64,000 nucleotides of DNA from Shewanella frigidimarina (GTDB lineage: Bacteria; Pseudomonadota; Gammaproteobacteria; Enterobacterales; Shewanellaceae). Made by a program: the position numbers and the translations under genes. The notes beneath the pieces are model-generated. The model searched no databases, was not told the origin of the DNA, and saw only the letters and a program-made list of their open reading frames with translations. The stretch's first letter is position 1, and each line of letters begins with the position of its first letter. This document shows positions 7,449-17,111 of the stretch, one piece after another. The DNA lies in contig NZ_RKKE01000001.1 of the NCBI RefSeq assembly GCF_003797125.1, forward strand, positions 620,001 through 684,000, written 5' to 3'.

Positions 7449-9995
7449 TTACACGCCTGGAGTTTTCTTTTTAGTAAATTTTGTTGCCACAGTGTTCACT
7501 GGGTCATCAGGCCATAAATGCCTAGGATAACGACCGCGCATTTCTTTTTTTACATCAATATATGGCCCTTGCCAAAAGCTGGCTAAATCTGCCGTGGCGG
7601 CTAATGGTCGTTGTGCTGGCGACAACAACTCCATAGTAACCGTCATTTTGCCGTGTAATATTGTCGGGCTTTGCGCCATTCCTAATGCTTCTTGTAATCG
7701 TACACTAAGCAACGCACGGCCTTGCTGTTCGTTGTTATGATAAAAATGTCCGTCTGTATCAAGTGGCATCTGGTAACGGATGGGGGCACGAGTGCCTGTA
7801 GCCATCGGCCAATGTGTTGGCACTAATTGATCTAATAGCTGTTGCTGTTGCCAATTGAGTAAATTTTTCACCAATCCATACGCGCCTACTTTAGACAATG
7901 CGGCCAATGAACGAATGTTGTCTAAATGCGGCCCAAGCCAATCTTCTAATGTAGCCAGCAAGTACTCATCGCTTAAACAAGGCCAATCATGCTCTGGCGC
8001 AAAGTATCGAGCTAATTCAACCCGATATTGTAACTGGATTAACAGATCATCACGATTAAGGATTGTTAACCCTTTTATACGGATTTGCGCTACTAATGCG
8101 GCGGTAATGTGTGCTCGTTCAGGTGTAATACCGGTGTCGACTTTAATGATAACCTCACCGATTTTGGTGTGTTTTTCAGCAAAGAAACGCCCTTTTGCTT
8201 CATCCCAACCACCGTGAACATGAGTAGTTACTAACGAGGCAAGTTCTGCAGTAAACAAGCGTTCATCTAACCTTGCCGCAAGGTAAATTTGACCAGCATT
8301 ACGACCTTGCATCTCTTGAAAGTCAGCAACCACTAACCAAGGTTCATGAGCCAAACTGTCTTCGGCATTGATCATCACCCCCGTACCATTACTTAACAAA
8401 AAGCCTTCATGACCACGGGCTTTGGCAATACGATCAGGGTAAGCAAGTGCTAACAAATAACTAATATCACGAGTAGAAGCATTACGTATTGCTTCATTGA
8501 CCTGTCCCGATATCGCCAAAGATTGTTGCCATTGCCTTACTTGCTGTTTAATCTGCCCCTGCAAAGCCTCGGTCAAATAATGATGAATATCAGCGCCTTT
8601 TTTCGGTAGTCCACGGGCTTCAATAATGCCTGCTAATACGCAAGCCAGCAGGCAAAGTTGCGGCTGATTGTCGTGCAAGGCAAGTTGCTTAGCTTTAAGC
8701 AGCATATGCGCTAAGCGTGGATGGCAACCTAATGCATAAGCCTCTCGGCCAAGTGGCGTTAACTTATGTTGCTGGTTGATTAATTCCAGTTGAATAAGTA
8801 ATCGCCAAGCGACTTGTTCATGGATCTGCGGTGGTGGTGTGAGCAATGATAATTCAGCAAATGATTTAGCGCCCCAATTAGCACAATCAAGAGCCATCGA
8901 AGTCAGTTCTGCTTGCGTAATTTCAGGCTCATCGACTTTACGCATTCGCCCTTGCTCTTCTTGGCTCCACAAACGCACACAATAACCCGCTGCTAAGCGC
9001 CCAGCTCGGCCACTACGCTGAATAGCCGATGCCTGGCTAATGCGCTTAAGCCCTAAGCGTGTCACGCCGGTTTTAGGGTTAAAACTCGCTTCACGTCGAT
9101 AACCGCTGTCTATAACAAGGGTGATGCCTTCAATCGTTAAACTCGATTCAGCCACGTTAGTCGCGAGGACGATTTTACGTTTACCCGGTTCTGCTGCACG
9201 AATGGCTTGATCTTGCTCCGCTGACGACAAGTCGCCATACATAGGACAAATAAGCCATGATGCATCTAAACGCTCACGCAATAATCCAGCTAATTTACGA
9301 ATTTCACCTTTACCGGGTAAAAACGCCAAAAGGCTGCCCTGTTGATATTGCGCTAGATTGGGATCTGAAATGGTATCGATAATCACGCGGGACATGTGTG
9401 TTAGCCACAACTGTTGCCCAGGGCAAGGCTGATAAGCAATCTCAACCTCAAAACTGCGGCCATCACTGTGTATTTGCGCAGCATCGGGCATTAACGTGTC
9501 TAGCGGTAAGCCAGACAAGGTGGCAGACATAGCAATAATGTGTAAATCGTCACGTAATGATTGCTGCACTTCCAGTGCTAAAGCCAAGCCTAAATCAGTC
9601 GTAAGATGACGCTCATGTATTTCATCAAAAATAATCACATCAATCCCACTAAGCTCTGGGTCTTGTTGGATCATTCGGGTCAGAATACCTTCGGTGACAA
9701 TTTCTAATCGAGTATCTGCACTGACTTTTGACTCACCGCGAACACGATAACCCACTTGCTGGCCAACATTTTGGCCCAATTGTTGGGCAATAAACTTGGC
9801 GACATTGCGGGCGGCGACTCGACGGGGTTCTAACATCAGAATTTTGCCACGAATTTCGGGCCAGGCTAACATCGCTAATGGTAATGCTGTGGATTTACCT
9901 GCACCGGTTGGCGCTTCGATAATAATGTGTGAATGGGCCGAAAGCTGCACACGCAACGAGTCGAGTACCGCGTGAATCGGCAATGTCGTGGTCAT
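7449..9995 (-). CDS. hrpB: ATP-dependent RNA helicase HrpB
   Basis: A DEAH-box helicase of about 848 residues. It has a Walker A GAPTGAGKST, a DEIH box (FDEIHERH), the SAT motif (AMSATLSG) and motif VI with QRSGRAGR, then the C-terminal HrpB-specific region. The ATG at 9995 is preferred because the family begins at LPIHAVLDSL; an in-frame TTG at 10034 would add 13 residues without a clear Shine-Dalgarno, so the start is uncertain. E. coli HrpB has no settled role in RNA metabolism. The gene is upstream of mrcB on the same strand. Confidence 0.92.
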   Translation of the reverse strand: MTTTLPIHAVLDSLRVQLSAHSHIIIEAPTGAGKSTALPLAMLAWPEIRGKILMLEPRRVAARNVAKFIAQQLGQNVGQQVGYRVRGESKVSADTRLEIVTEGILTRMIQQDPELSGIDVIIFDEIHERHLTTDLGLALALEVQQSLRDDLHIIAMSATLSGLPLDTLMPDAAQIHSDGRSFEVEIAYQPCPGQQLWLTHMSRVIIDTISDPNLAQYQQGSLLAFLPGKGEIRKLAGLLRERLDASWLICPMYGDLSSAEQDQAIRAAEPGKRKIVLATNVAESSLTIEGITLVIDSGYRREASFNPKTGVTRLGLKRISQASAIQRSGRAGRLAAGYCVRLWSQEEQGRMRKVDEPEITQAELTSMALDCANWGAKSFAELSLLTPPPQIHEQVAWRLLIQLELINQQHKLTPLGREAYALGCHPRLAHMLLKAKQLALHDNQPQLCLLACVLAGIIEARGLPKKGADIHHYLTEALQGQIKQQVRQWQQSLAISGQVNEAIRNASTRDISYLLALAYPDRIAKARGHEGFLLSNGTGVMINAEDSLAHEPWLVVADFQEMQGRNAGQIYLAARLDERLFTAELASLVTTHVHGGWDEAKGRFFAEKHTKIGEVIIKVDTGITPERAHITAALVAQIRIKGLTILNRDDLLIQLQYRVELARYFAPEHDWPCLSDEYLLATLEDWLGPHLDNIRSLAALSKVGAYGLVKNLLNWQQQQLLDQLVPTHWPMATGTRAPIRYQMPLDTDGHFYHNNEQQGRALLSVRLQEALGMAQSPTILHGKMTVTMELLSPAQRPLAATADLASFWQGPYIDVKKEMRGRYPRHLWPDDPVNTVATKFTKKKTPGV

Positions 9996-10184
9996 CAATG
10001 ATGGGTGCTGCTGCAAAACTTGTTTTGAGGTCAACGCGATTAACTTTTACGGCTATTTTCTGCGGCTCATTTTACCCACATTGTATCAAGGTGTCATTAA
10101 TTGCCTATTTCACTGTCTATTTCACTACCTTTTTAACAAAGCAATTAACCGCTCTCAGTTATTGAGTTACTTTACTCACTCAAC

Positions 10185-12446
10185 TTATGTTAACCAAGGA
10201 GTCCGTAAACCGTGTTGTAATTCAGCTAATCGTGTCGGTTTATTAATGGCATAGCCTTGCGCATAATCGACACCAATATTTTTCAGATATACACCAATGT
10301 CGGTGTTTTCAACAAACTCTGCGATAACTTCAAAACCCATGTCTTTACCGAGCTGACATATCGCCGAAACAATAGCTTTATCACTGCGGTTTTCGCATAA
10401 ATTCACCACAAATTGGCCGTCAATTTTAACGTAATCGACATCAAGACACTTTAAATACGCAAAGCTGGAAAAGCCAGAACCAAAATCATCTAATGCAATC
10501 TTACAACCAAATGGCCGTAACAACTCAATTAACCCAGTAGCTTGGTCTAATTGGCTTACCGCTGCGGTTTCGGTAATTTCAAAACATAATTTACTCACCA
10601 GCTCAGGTTCAACCATTAAGCGCATTTCGAGCCAAGTCATGAACTTATTGTCGGCAAGTGACATCGCAGACAAATTCACTGACACCATTGAAAGCTGTTC
10701 CCATATGGCTAAATTATTACCACCCCACTTCAATAAATTATCGATAACCCAACGGTCTACTCGAGGCGCTAAGTTGTAACGCTCAGCGGCAGGTAAAAAC
10801 ACCCCTGGCGATACATACTGGCCATCGCTTTGTACCATGCGAAGTAGAATTTCCATGTGGATACCAGTGTCGGGTTTATCGAGCGGCTCGATTAATTGAT
10901 AAAATAACTCAAACTGATTTAACGCCAGTGCGCCTGTAATATCCACAGATGCCAACATTTGGTTATACATCATGTGCATTTGTGGATCGTCAGGATTATA
11001 AAAATGCCAACGGTTACGGCCTTCTTCTTTGGCCAGGCGGCAAGCGGCATCAGCTTTACTCATCACGCCGTAAATATCTGAGTCAACATAATCGACTTTG
11101 GCAATACCAATACTGGCACTAATATTGTGCTTGATACCTTTCCAAGTAAATTCATGATCAAACAACTGTTGGCAAATTCTTTTTGCCACTTGTTGCGCCG
11201 ATGCGGTATCTGAATAGTGCATCAATAAGCCAAACTCATCGCCGCCTAAACGCGCAACCACATCGTCTTTTCGTAATAATTGTTTTAATCGCACAGCCAC
11301 TTGTTGCAGCAACACATCACCCGCTTGATGGCCGCTAAGATCATTTACCACTTGAAATTGATCGAGATCGAGAAAGGCAATACAAGCAGGTATATGCTCT
11401 TCATCTTTTAATAACTCTTCAAGCATGTTTTCGAACTGCAATCGATTTGGTAATCCGGTTAGCACATCATAATTTGAATGAAACGATAACTCATCGGCAA
11501 GTCGATAACGCTCGGTGACATCTTCAATCATTAACAATAACTGTTGCTGCTTATTAAGCGCATGACAAAAGCTGAATTTATACCAGTAAATTTGAACCCC
11601 ATTTCGTAACGGTACTTCACACCAGGCTTGGCGTAAAATACCTTCTCGAACGATATGTAAGGTATCGAGTAACAAGGGATGATCTTCTTCTCGTAACAAC
11701 GTAAATAAACTCTGCCCGACTGTAATGGGCAAATTTTGTTTACTCGCATCATTTTGTAATACAACATTATTGTGTAAATCAATCAGCGCACATGGCATCG
11801 GCAGTAACTGAAAAAGCTCTTGATACTGTTTATCTTTACTGTCTAAAAGTACGGATAAACGACGAAGTTCAAGTGAAGAGGCTAATTGGTATGCGGTGTC
11901 ATCGAGTAACTTTTGCACAAACGCACAAGGATCGTCTTGCTGACTCACAACGGGATTAGCATCGGATGCACACATAGTGCCTAAAACAACTTTGACATTA
12001 CCAACGTGCAAAACAGGACTCAGAGCAAGATGCTTACAATCAATATCGAGTTGATTAAAGATGTCTAAAAGCGGTGTAAGGAGTCGATTTTCATCAGCGG
12101 TAAATGATTGCTCTGGGGAATGGGGATAAATGATTGATTGATGGCTGTTAAATAATGATTCGCACAGTGACAAATTATCTTGTAAATGCTGGTTAAACAG
12201 CGCTTCTGATGCAGGTGAAGCACCAAAATGACTGACACATTGTTGCTCTGAAGTGTCGATAATATCAGTATCAAAGGCAAATAATTTATCATATTGACTA
12301 GTCAACACAAATGCAGCGCTGCATTCTAGCCTTTGACAGACTAATTCTAATGCTTGATTAAGCAGTGATAACACCGAAGTATCATTACCCTCAATAGGTC
12401 CATTTGTAAAAACACTTTTCAATAGTTGCTGGGTGCTATCGGCCAT
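10185..12446 (-). CDS. Diguanylate cyclase/phosphodiesterase (GAF/PAS-GGDEF-EAL)
   Basis: A 753-residue cytoplasmic protein, no TM helices. The order is an N-terminal GAF-like region (about 20-200), a PAS-like region (about 210-325), GGDEF and EAL. The GGDEF motif is intact (401-405, LGGDEFGLL). The EAL signature reads EIL (532-534); other phosphodiesterase residues are kept: the Asn in SVNLSA, the Glu in FEITET, DDFGSG, the Lys in VKID, and IAEFVE. So it may both make and break cyclic di-GMP, or use one activity under control of the sensor regions. It is a single-gene unit; the 150 bp to hrpB shows no obvious terminator. Confidence 0.9.
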   Translation of the reverse strand: MADSTQQLLKSVFTNGPIEGNDTSVLSLLNQALELVCQRLECSAAFVLTSQYDKLFAFDTDIIDTSEQQCVSHFGASPASEALFNQHLQDNLSLCESLFNSHQSIIYPHSPEQSFTADENRLLTPLLDIFNQLDIDCKHLALSPVLHVGNVKVVLGTMCASDANPVVSQQDDPCAFVQKLLDDTAYQLASSLELRRLSVLLDSKDKQYQELFQLLPMPCALIDLHNNVVLQNDASKQNLPITVGQSLFTLLREEDHPLLLDTLHIVREGILRQAWCEVPLRNGVQIYWYKFSFCHALNKQQQLLLMIEDVTERYRLADELSFHSNYDVLTGLPNRLQFENMLEELLKDEEHIPACIAFLDLDQFQVVNDLSGHQAGDVLLQQVAVRLKQLLRKDDVVARLGGDEFGLLMHYSDTASAQQVAKRICQQLFDHEFTWKGIKHNISASIGIAKVDYVDSDIYGVMSKADAACRLAKEEGRNRWHFYNPDDPQMHMMYNQMLASVDITGALALNQFELFYQLIEPLDKPDTGIHMEILLRMVQSDGQYVSPGVFLPAAERYNLAPRVDRWVIDNLLKWGGNNLAIWEQLSMVSVNLSAMSLADNKFMTWLEMRLMVEPELVSKLCFEITETAAVSQLDQATGLIELLRPFGCKIALDDFGSGFSSFAYLKCLDVDYVKIDGQFVVNLCENRSDKAIVSAICQLGKDMGFEVIAEFVENTDIGVYLKNIGVDYAQGYAINKPTRLAELQHGLRTPWLT

Positions 12447-12520
12447 TCATCAACTCATTCAAGGTTAGCAATTCAATTTGCTTGGGAATAAAATCAGTTA
12501 TCTTGTGGATGCCATATCGC

Positions 12521-12559
12521 TAACTATAAGCACTAACTATAAGCACTAACTATAAGCAC
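12521..12559. repeat. Three perfect tandem copies of a 13-bp unit
   Basis: TAACTATAAGCAC occurs three times without interruption (12521-12533, 12534-12546, 12547-12559) in the space between the divergent GGDEF/EAL gene and thpR. Confidence 0.85.
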
Positions 12560-12667
12560 AATATTGATTATATAGTTAACTGAAACCACGATATGTTTTT
12601 AAAATTAGTAGCATTGTTAATCTATCAACGTTTATGTTTCAGCTCAATAAATAATAGGGCCAACCAG

Positions 12668-13213
12668 ATGCAAACACCTTCGTCAGCAAGATTATTTGTC
12701 GGCTTTAGCTTAGACAAACCACAAATAGATAAAATATTACATCTACAACAAACACTTATAACTAAAATAAATACAAATTCAGTAGCCACTTTAGCACACA
12801 ACTTACACATAACATTAGGCTTTTTCGGCCAAATAGATCCGACCACTTGTTCAAAAATCCGTGAAGCAATAAATCAGATGCCTAAAACAACTTTCAGCCA
12901 AATTATCGACACCTTCGCTTGGTGGCAAACAGCACAATTAATCTGTTTAAAAGGACAAGCGAGTGCATCATTAAACACTATGGCAAATGACATTAAGAAC
13001 ATTGCAAAAACTCATCATCTTGCCGTCAGTCAATACGATTATGTTCCGCACATTAGTCTATTTCGTGGGGTGACAACAGCTTCTTTACCAACCGAGGTAA
13101 AGGACACTCAGCTCATTATCGCACCAAGCCATTTGCACTTATATCAATCGACTAGCCGCCACAATAACGTTAACTACACGATATTAGAAAGTTGGCCATT
13201 ACTGCAAAAATAA
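12668..13213 (+). CDS. thpR: RNA 2',3'-cyclic phosphodiesterase (LigT/ThpR)
   Basis: A 181-residue 2H phosphoesterase. The two catalytic H-x-S/T-x motifs are visible as HITL (in NLHITLGFFG) and HISL (in YVPHISLFRG), and the N-terminus (RLFVGFSL) is typical. The family opens 2',3'-cyclic phosphates of RNA and in vitro ligates tRNA halves with 2'-5' bonds. The start at 12668 has AGGG eight bases upstream and fits the family; an earlier in-frame ATG at 12593 would add 25 non-conserved residues. It converges on pepB across a shared terminator. Confidence 0.88.
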   Translation: MQTPSSARLFVGFSLDKPQIDKILHLQQTLITKINTNSVATLAHNLHITLGFFGQIDPTTCSKIREAINQMPKTTFSQIIDTFAWWQTAQLICLKGQASASLNTMANDIKNIAKTHHLAVSQYDYVPHISLFRGVTTASLPTEVKDTQLIIAPSHLHLYQSTSRHNNVNYTILESWPLLQK

Positions 13214-13247
13214 AAAACCGTCACCACAGAATGTGAGCGACGGTTTT
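13214..13247. terminator. Bidirectional terminator thpR/pepB
   Basis: AAAACCGTC (13214-13222) pairs with GACGGTTTT (13239-13247), with an inner TCAC/GTGA pairing. It lies between convergent genes, immediately after the thpR stop. Confidence 0.7.
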
Positions 13248-13267
13248 ATGATACTGGCACCTGATGG

Positions 13268-14542
13268 CTAGTCTTTTAATAACTCAGCAATCGTCAATAC
13301 GCCATGCGTTGTCGCACCAGCGGCCCATAACGCCGACGCTGATGATTCAAAAGCTCCAGCAAGATCAACGTGTAACCAATTCGCTTTTGGTGAAACAAAA
13401 CGCCATAAGAAACCGGCCGCATTTGATGCACCACCAGCACCGCCACCTTTAACTGGTCGACTGTTTGCAGTATCAGCATAAGCTGATGGACACATATCTT
13501 TATGCCAAGCATCCAACGGCAATGGCCAAACGTTTTCAGAAACGGCTTCAGCACATTGTTGGGCAAGCTGTAATGTCGCCTTTTGTGGTGAAAAAATGGC
13601 GTTGTAGTTTGAGCCCACTGCCATCACTGCGGCACCAGTTAACGTTGCAGCATCAATAATTAAGCCTGCGCCCGTTTCTGATGCAGCTTGTAAACCATCA
13701 GCTAGCACTAAACGTCCTTCAGCATCAGTATTAACGATTTCAACCGTGGTGCCATTTTTGTAGGTTAGAACATCACCGAGTTTGAAAGCATTACCACTAA
13801 CTAAGTTTTCTGCACAACACAAAAATAGCTTAACGCGTTTGTTCAAACCAGCCTTCATGGCTAATCCTAATGCAGCAGTAACCGTGGCAGCTCCGCCCAT
13901 GTCACACTTCATCGCTAACATGCCTTCTGACGACTTCAAGCTATAGCCGCCTGAGTCAAACGTTATGCCTTTGCCCACTAAGGCAACAGAGACAGGAGCA
14001 TCTGCACCTAACGGATTAAAATCAAGCTCTAACAATGCAGGAGGACGTTCACTACCACGACCAACAGCATGAATTCCGACCCATTTTTTTTCTAATAATT
14101 CATGGCCTTCAATAATGTTAAAACTGACATGGTCACCACCAATATTTTTTAACCAAGACGCCGCTTGATTAGCTAACGATAATGGCGATAAATCTTCAGG
14201 AGTATCATTAATCAATTTACGAGCAAACTGGGCCGCTACAGCACGTTGATTCAACGTCTCTTTATCGGAGTCACTACCACACCAATCCACTTGGTATCCT
14301 GCTTTAGCCGTGGCAAAACCTTGTGCAAATGCCCACTGTGAATTCAGGGTCCATAAGCCGCCGTCCAGCTGCACATAATTAATGCCTTGATTGCGGATTT
14401 TTCTTGCCGCCATCTGTACTTGACGCAGTTCATCGCTACCCGATAGATGGATTGTTGCCTTAGTACCTTGGTAAGTCACATCAGCTTTACCCCAATGTTC
14501 TGCAGGGGCTTCGGTGGTGAGCGTAACGGTCATAATATTCAT
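13268..14542 (-). CDS. pepB: Peptidase B (M17 leucyl-type aminopeptidase)
   Basis: A 424-residue M17 metallopeptidase. The signature NTDAEGRLVLADGL is present together with the metal/active-site segments VGKGITFDSGGYSLK and KCDMGGAATV. Length and sequence pattern resemble enterobacterial PepB rather than PepA. It removes N-terminal residues from peptides in the cytoplasm as a hexamer with two metal ions per subunit. The ATG at 14542 is chosen because AAGGGA lies six to seven bases upstream; a longer frame starts at 14575 without support. It is divergent from sfsA. Confidence 0.92.
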   Translation of the reverse strand: MNIMTVTLTTEAPAEHWGKADVTYQGTKATIHLSGSDELRQVQMAARKIRNQGINYVQLDGGLWTLNSQWAFAQGFATAKAGYQVDWCGSDSDKETLNQRAVAAQFARKLINDTPEDLSPLSLANQAASWLKNIGGDHVSFNIIEGHELLEKKWVGIHAVGRGSERPPALLELDFNPLGADAPVSVALVGKGITFDSGGYSLKSSEGMLAMKCDMGGAATVTAALGLAMKAGLNKRVKLFLCCAENLVSGNAFKLGDVLTYKNGTTVEIVNTDAEGRLVLADGLQAASETGAGLIIDAATLTGAAVMAVGSNYNAIFSPQKATLQLAQQCAEAVSENVWPLPLDAWHKDMCPSAYADTANSRPVKGGGAGGASNAAGFLWRFVSPKANWLHVDLAGAFESSASALWAAGATTHGVLTIAELLKD

Positions 14543-14686
14543 AATAATCCCTTGTAGTAAGCCAAATAACACCAATGCTCGAGCTTAATCACGAGCTAAT
14601 GGCAGTAGTGTAGACAAAACATAATCGATAAACCAAGCTAAAGTTTGTTAGCATTGTTGTAAATCAACTCATTAGATGAGTCATCG

Positions 14687-15391
14687 ATGAAATTTACTCC
14701 CGAATTAGAGTCCGGTGTATTAATTAAACGATACAAACGCTTTCTTGCCGATATCATGCTACCTAACGGGCAAGAAATCACTATTCATTGCCCAAATACT
14801 GGTTCAATGAAAAATTGCTTATTCCCTGGTGAAAAGGTGTGGTTTTCCACCTCCGACAATCCAAAACGAAAATATGCCCACACATGGGAACTAATGCAGA
14901 CAGATCAGCAGCATTATATCGGGATTAATACCGGACGAGCCAATGCTCTTGCAGAAGAAGCGATTAATCGGCAAGTGATTACCGAACTGTTAGGTTACGA
15001 GCATTTAAAACGTGAAGTGAAGTACGGCAGTGAAAATAGCCGCATCGATATCTTGCTCACTAGCCAAAACCGACCTGAGTGCTATATTGAAGTGAAGAGC
15101 TGTACTTTGCTAGAAGATCAAATAGGTTACTTCCCAGATGCTGTAACCACGCGTGGACAGAAGCATCTGCGAGAATTAATCCACATGGTGGAATTAGGCC
15201 ATCGCGCGGTTTTATTATTTGTGGTGCAGCACAGTGGCATCACGAGTGTTAAACCCGCGCGACACATAGATCCACATTACGCAGACTTACTTGAACAAGC
15301 CGTAGCAAATGGCGTTGAAGTGCTAGCTTATAAAACAGCGCTTTCGCCACAGGGAAGCCTGATCACTTCAGCTTGTAAAGTCATGCTGTAG
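14687..15391 (+). CDS. sfsA: SfsA family protein
   Basis: A 234-residue protein with the full SfsA pattern: RYKRFLADI near the N-terminus, [15 protein letters not shown] and YIEVKSCTL, the last resembling the nuclease-like D-ExK core of the family. E. coli SfsA was described as a sugar fermentation stimulation protein with DNA-binding activity; its biochemical role is still unclear. It lies directly upstream of dksA, as in E. coli, but dksA has its own promoter here. Confidence 0.92.
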   Translation: MKFTPELESGVLIKRYKRFLADIMLPNGQEITIHCPNTGSMKNCLFPGEKVWFSTSDNPKRKYAHTWELMQTDQQHYIGINTGRANALAEEAINRQVITELLGYEHLKREVKYGSENSRIDILLTSQNRPECYIEVKSCTLLEDQIGYFPDAVTTRGQKHLRELIHMVELGHRAVLLFVVQHSGITSVKPARHIDPHYADLLEQAVANGVEVLAYKTALSPQGSLITSACKVML

Positions 15392-15424
15392 ATCAAAATA
15401 AAAATTAAATAACAGGTAAAAAAT

Positions 15425-15453
15425 TTGCCACGCTATAGAGTTTCTGGTATAGA
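15425..15453 (+). promoter_or_regulatory. Sigma70 promoter of dksA
   Basis: TTGCCA (15425-15430) and TATAGA (15448-15453) separated by 17 bp, about 55 bp upstream of the dksA start at 15510. Found by inspection only. Confidence 0.55.
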
Positions 15454-15509
15454 TAGCGGCCATAAATTTAAGACGTCCTTAAAACGCAAATGATTACAGG
15501 AGATGCGTT

Positions 15510-15953
15510 ATGCCTCAAGGCACGAAAAAACTTGGCGTACTCGCTATCGCTGGAGTAGATCCTTACCAGGAATCGGCTGGTGAAGAGTATATGAATACCA
15601 AGCAACGTGGTCACTTTACATTGATCCTCGAAGCATGGCGTAACCAATTGCGTGAAGAAGTCGACCGTACGTTAACTCACATGCAAGATGAAGCTGCAAA
15701 CTTTCCTGATCCTGTCGACCGTGCAGCACAAGAAGAAGAATTCAGCTTAGAATTACGCGCTCGTGACAGAGAACGTAAATTGATCAAAAAGATTGAAAAG
15801 ACTTTACAGTTGATCAAAGAAGATGATTTTGGTTTCTGCTTCTCATGTGGTGTAGAAATTGGTATCCGTCGACTTGAAGCTCGCCCTACAGCCGATCAAT
15901 GTATCGATTGTAAAACGTTAGCTGAAATAAAAGAAAAACAAATGGCGGGTTAA
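15510..15953 (+). CDS. dksA: RNA polymerase-binding transcription factor DksA
   Basis: A 147-residue protein with the DksA plan: a coiled coil (about residues 33-110) carrying the tip aspartates ([15 protein letters not shown]), and a four-cysteine zinc finger CFSC...CIDC near the C-terminus. With ppGpp it enters the secondary channel of RNA polymerase and inhibits rRNA/tRNA promoters while activating amino-acid biosynthesis genes. A strong Shine-Dalgarno (AGGAG) precedes the ATG. The order sfsA-dksA-gluQRS-pcnB-folK-panB-panC is the same as in E. coli. Confidence 0.97.
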   Translation: MPQGTKKLGVLAIAGVDPYQESAGEEYMNTKQRGHFTLILEAWRNQLREEVDRTLTHMQDEAANFPDPVDRAAQEEEFSLELRARDRERKLIKKIEKTLQLIKEDDFGFCFSCGVEIGIRRLEARPTADQCIDCKTLAEIKEKQMAG

Positions 15954-15967
15954 CCCGTTATTGATTA

Positions 15968-15992
15968 GGGCGAGATTATCTCGCCCTTTTTA
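15968..15992 (+). terminator. Terminator after dksA
   Basis: Perfect 8-bp stem GGGCGAGA/TCTCGCCC (15968-15975/15979-15986), a TTA loop, then a T-rich tail. Confidence 0.8.
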
Positions 15993-16093
15993 TTTTACTT
16001 TATTTACCCACTAACAAATTAACAAGGCTATTGTGTTGTCACATTAACTGACGATAATAACAATACGATGTTAACGACAAACAACGCTATAAC

Positions 16094-16975
16094 ATGATTC
16101 CCCCATCCTATATCGGACGTTTTGCGCCCTCACCATCAGGTTCACTGCATTTTGGCTCACTCGTTGCAGCATTAGGCAGTTATCTTCGCGCGCACAGTCA
16201 GCAAGGCCAATGGCTTGTCCGCATAGAAGATATCGACCCGCCACGCGAAGTCCCCGGTGCAAGCGATAATATCCTTAGAACACTCGATGCCTACGGCTTA
16301 CGTTGGCATGGAACCGTACTATTTCAACAGCAACGATATCAGGTTTATCAAGACCAAATTGAAGCGTTTATCGCCAGTGATCTTGCTTATTATTGCCAAT
16401 GCACACGTAAAATAATCCAAACCAGTGGCGGCGTGTATGAAGGCCGTTGTGGCCGACTTCAGCCTAGACTGACACACGGTGCAATTCGAATTCGTAATCA
16501 CGTTAAAGTTGATCATTTTGTTGATAAACTTCAAGGCCCGGTGGTGGTTGATAAAGCTTTCGCCGAAGAAGACTTTATTATTAAACGCAGTGATGGTTTG
16601 TATGCTTACCAACTCGCCGTTGTACTGGACGATGCGTATCAAGGCATAACTGAAGTGGTCAGAGGTTGTGATTTACTTGAAGCCAGTTGTCGACAAATAA
16701 GTTTGTTTACCCAATTGGAATTTACGCTACCTGATTGGCTACATTTGCCGTTAGTTTGTGCCGAGAAAGGCTTTAAATTATCCAAGCAAAATTATGCTCC
16801 AGCTATCGATGTTATTCACCCTCAAGCCAGTATTAATGCCGCGCTTACCTTTTTAGGCCAAAAAGCTGTCGATGTAGATTCAGTAGAGGTGATGCTAAAG
16901 CAGGCTGTTGAACAATTTGACCTAAGCACGATTCCAGCACAAAAAGAAATTGTCTTATCGACAATAAACGACTAG
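16094..16975 (+). CDS. gluQRS: Glutamyl-Q tRNA(Asp) synthetase
   Basis: A 293-residue truncated glutamyl-tRNA synthetase paralogue. The N-terminal class I signature reads HFGS in FAPSPSGSLHFGSL; the second signature is KLSKQN. Zinc-binding cysteines are visible in YYCQCTRK and GRCGR. The anticodon-binding domain of GluRS is absent, as expected. It attaches glutamate to the queuosine base at the wobble position of tRNA(Asp). It sits between dksA and pcnB, the conserved location. Confidence 0.95.
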   Translation: MIPPSYIGRFAPSPSGSLHFGSLVAALGSYLRAHSQQGQWLVRIEDIDPPREVPGASDNILRTLDAYGLRWHGTVLFQQQRYQVYQDQIEAFIASDLAYYCQCTRKIIQTSGGVYEGRCGRLQPRLTHGAIRIRNHVKVDHFVDKLQGPVVVDKAFAEEDFIIKRSDGLYAYQLAVVLDDAYQGITEVVRGCDLLEASCRQISLFTQLEFTLPDWLHLPLVCAEKGFKLSKQNYAPAIDVIHPQASINAALTFLGQKAVDVDSVEVMLKQAVEQFDLSTIPAQKEIVLSTIND

Positions 16976-17111
16976 GTATCGTCATTAACCGACATAAGTT
17001 ATTGCATTAAGCCCTTTTTAGCGCAACTGCACGTATACTCATTCAGTCACATTTAATGTATTATACCCGCCAGATTTTTAATCAAATTATTATAGCATTC
17101 CGAGGTGTATT

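Noticed and set aside
9929..10254. Plus-strand open frames over the hrpB start and the spacer to the GGDEF/EAL gene
   Set aside because: They run antisense to well-supported genes and have no family resemblance or ribosome binding site.
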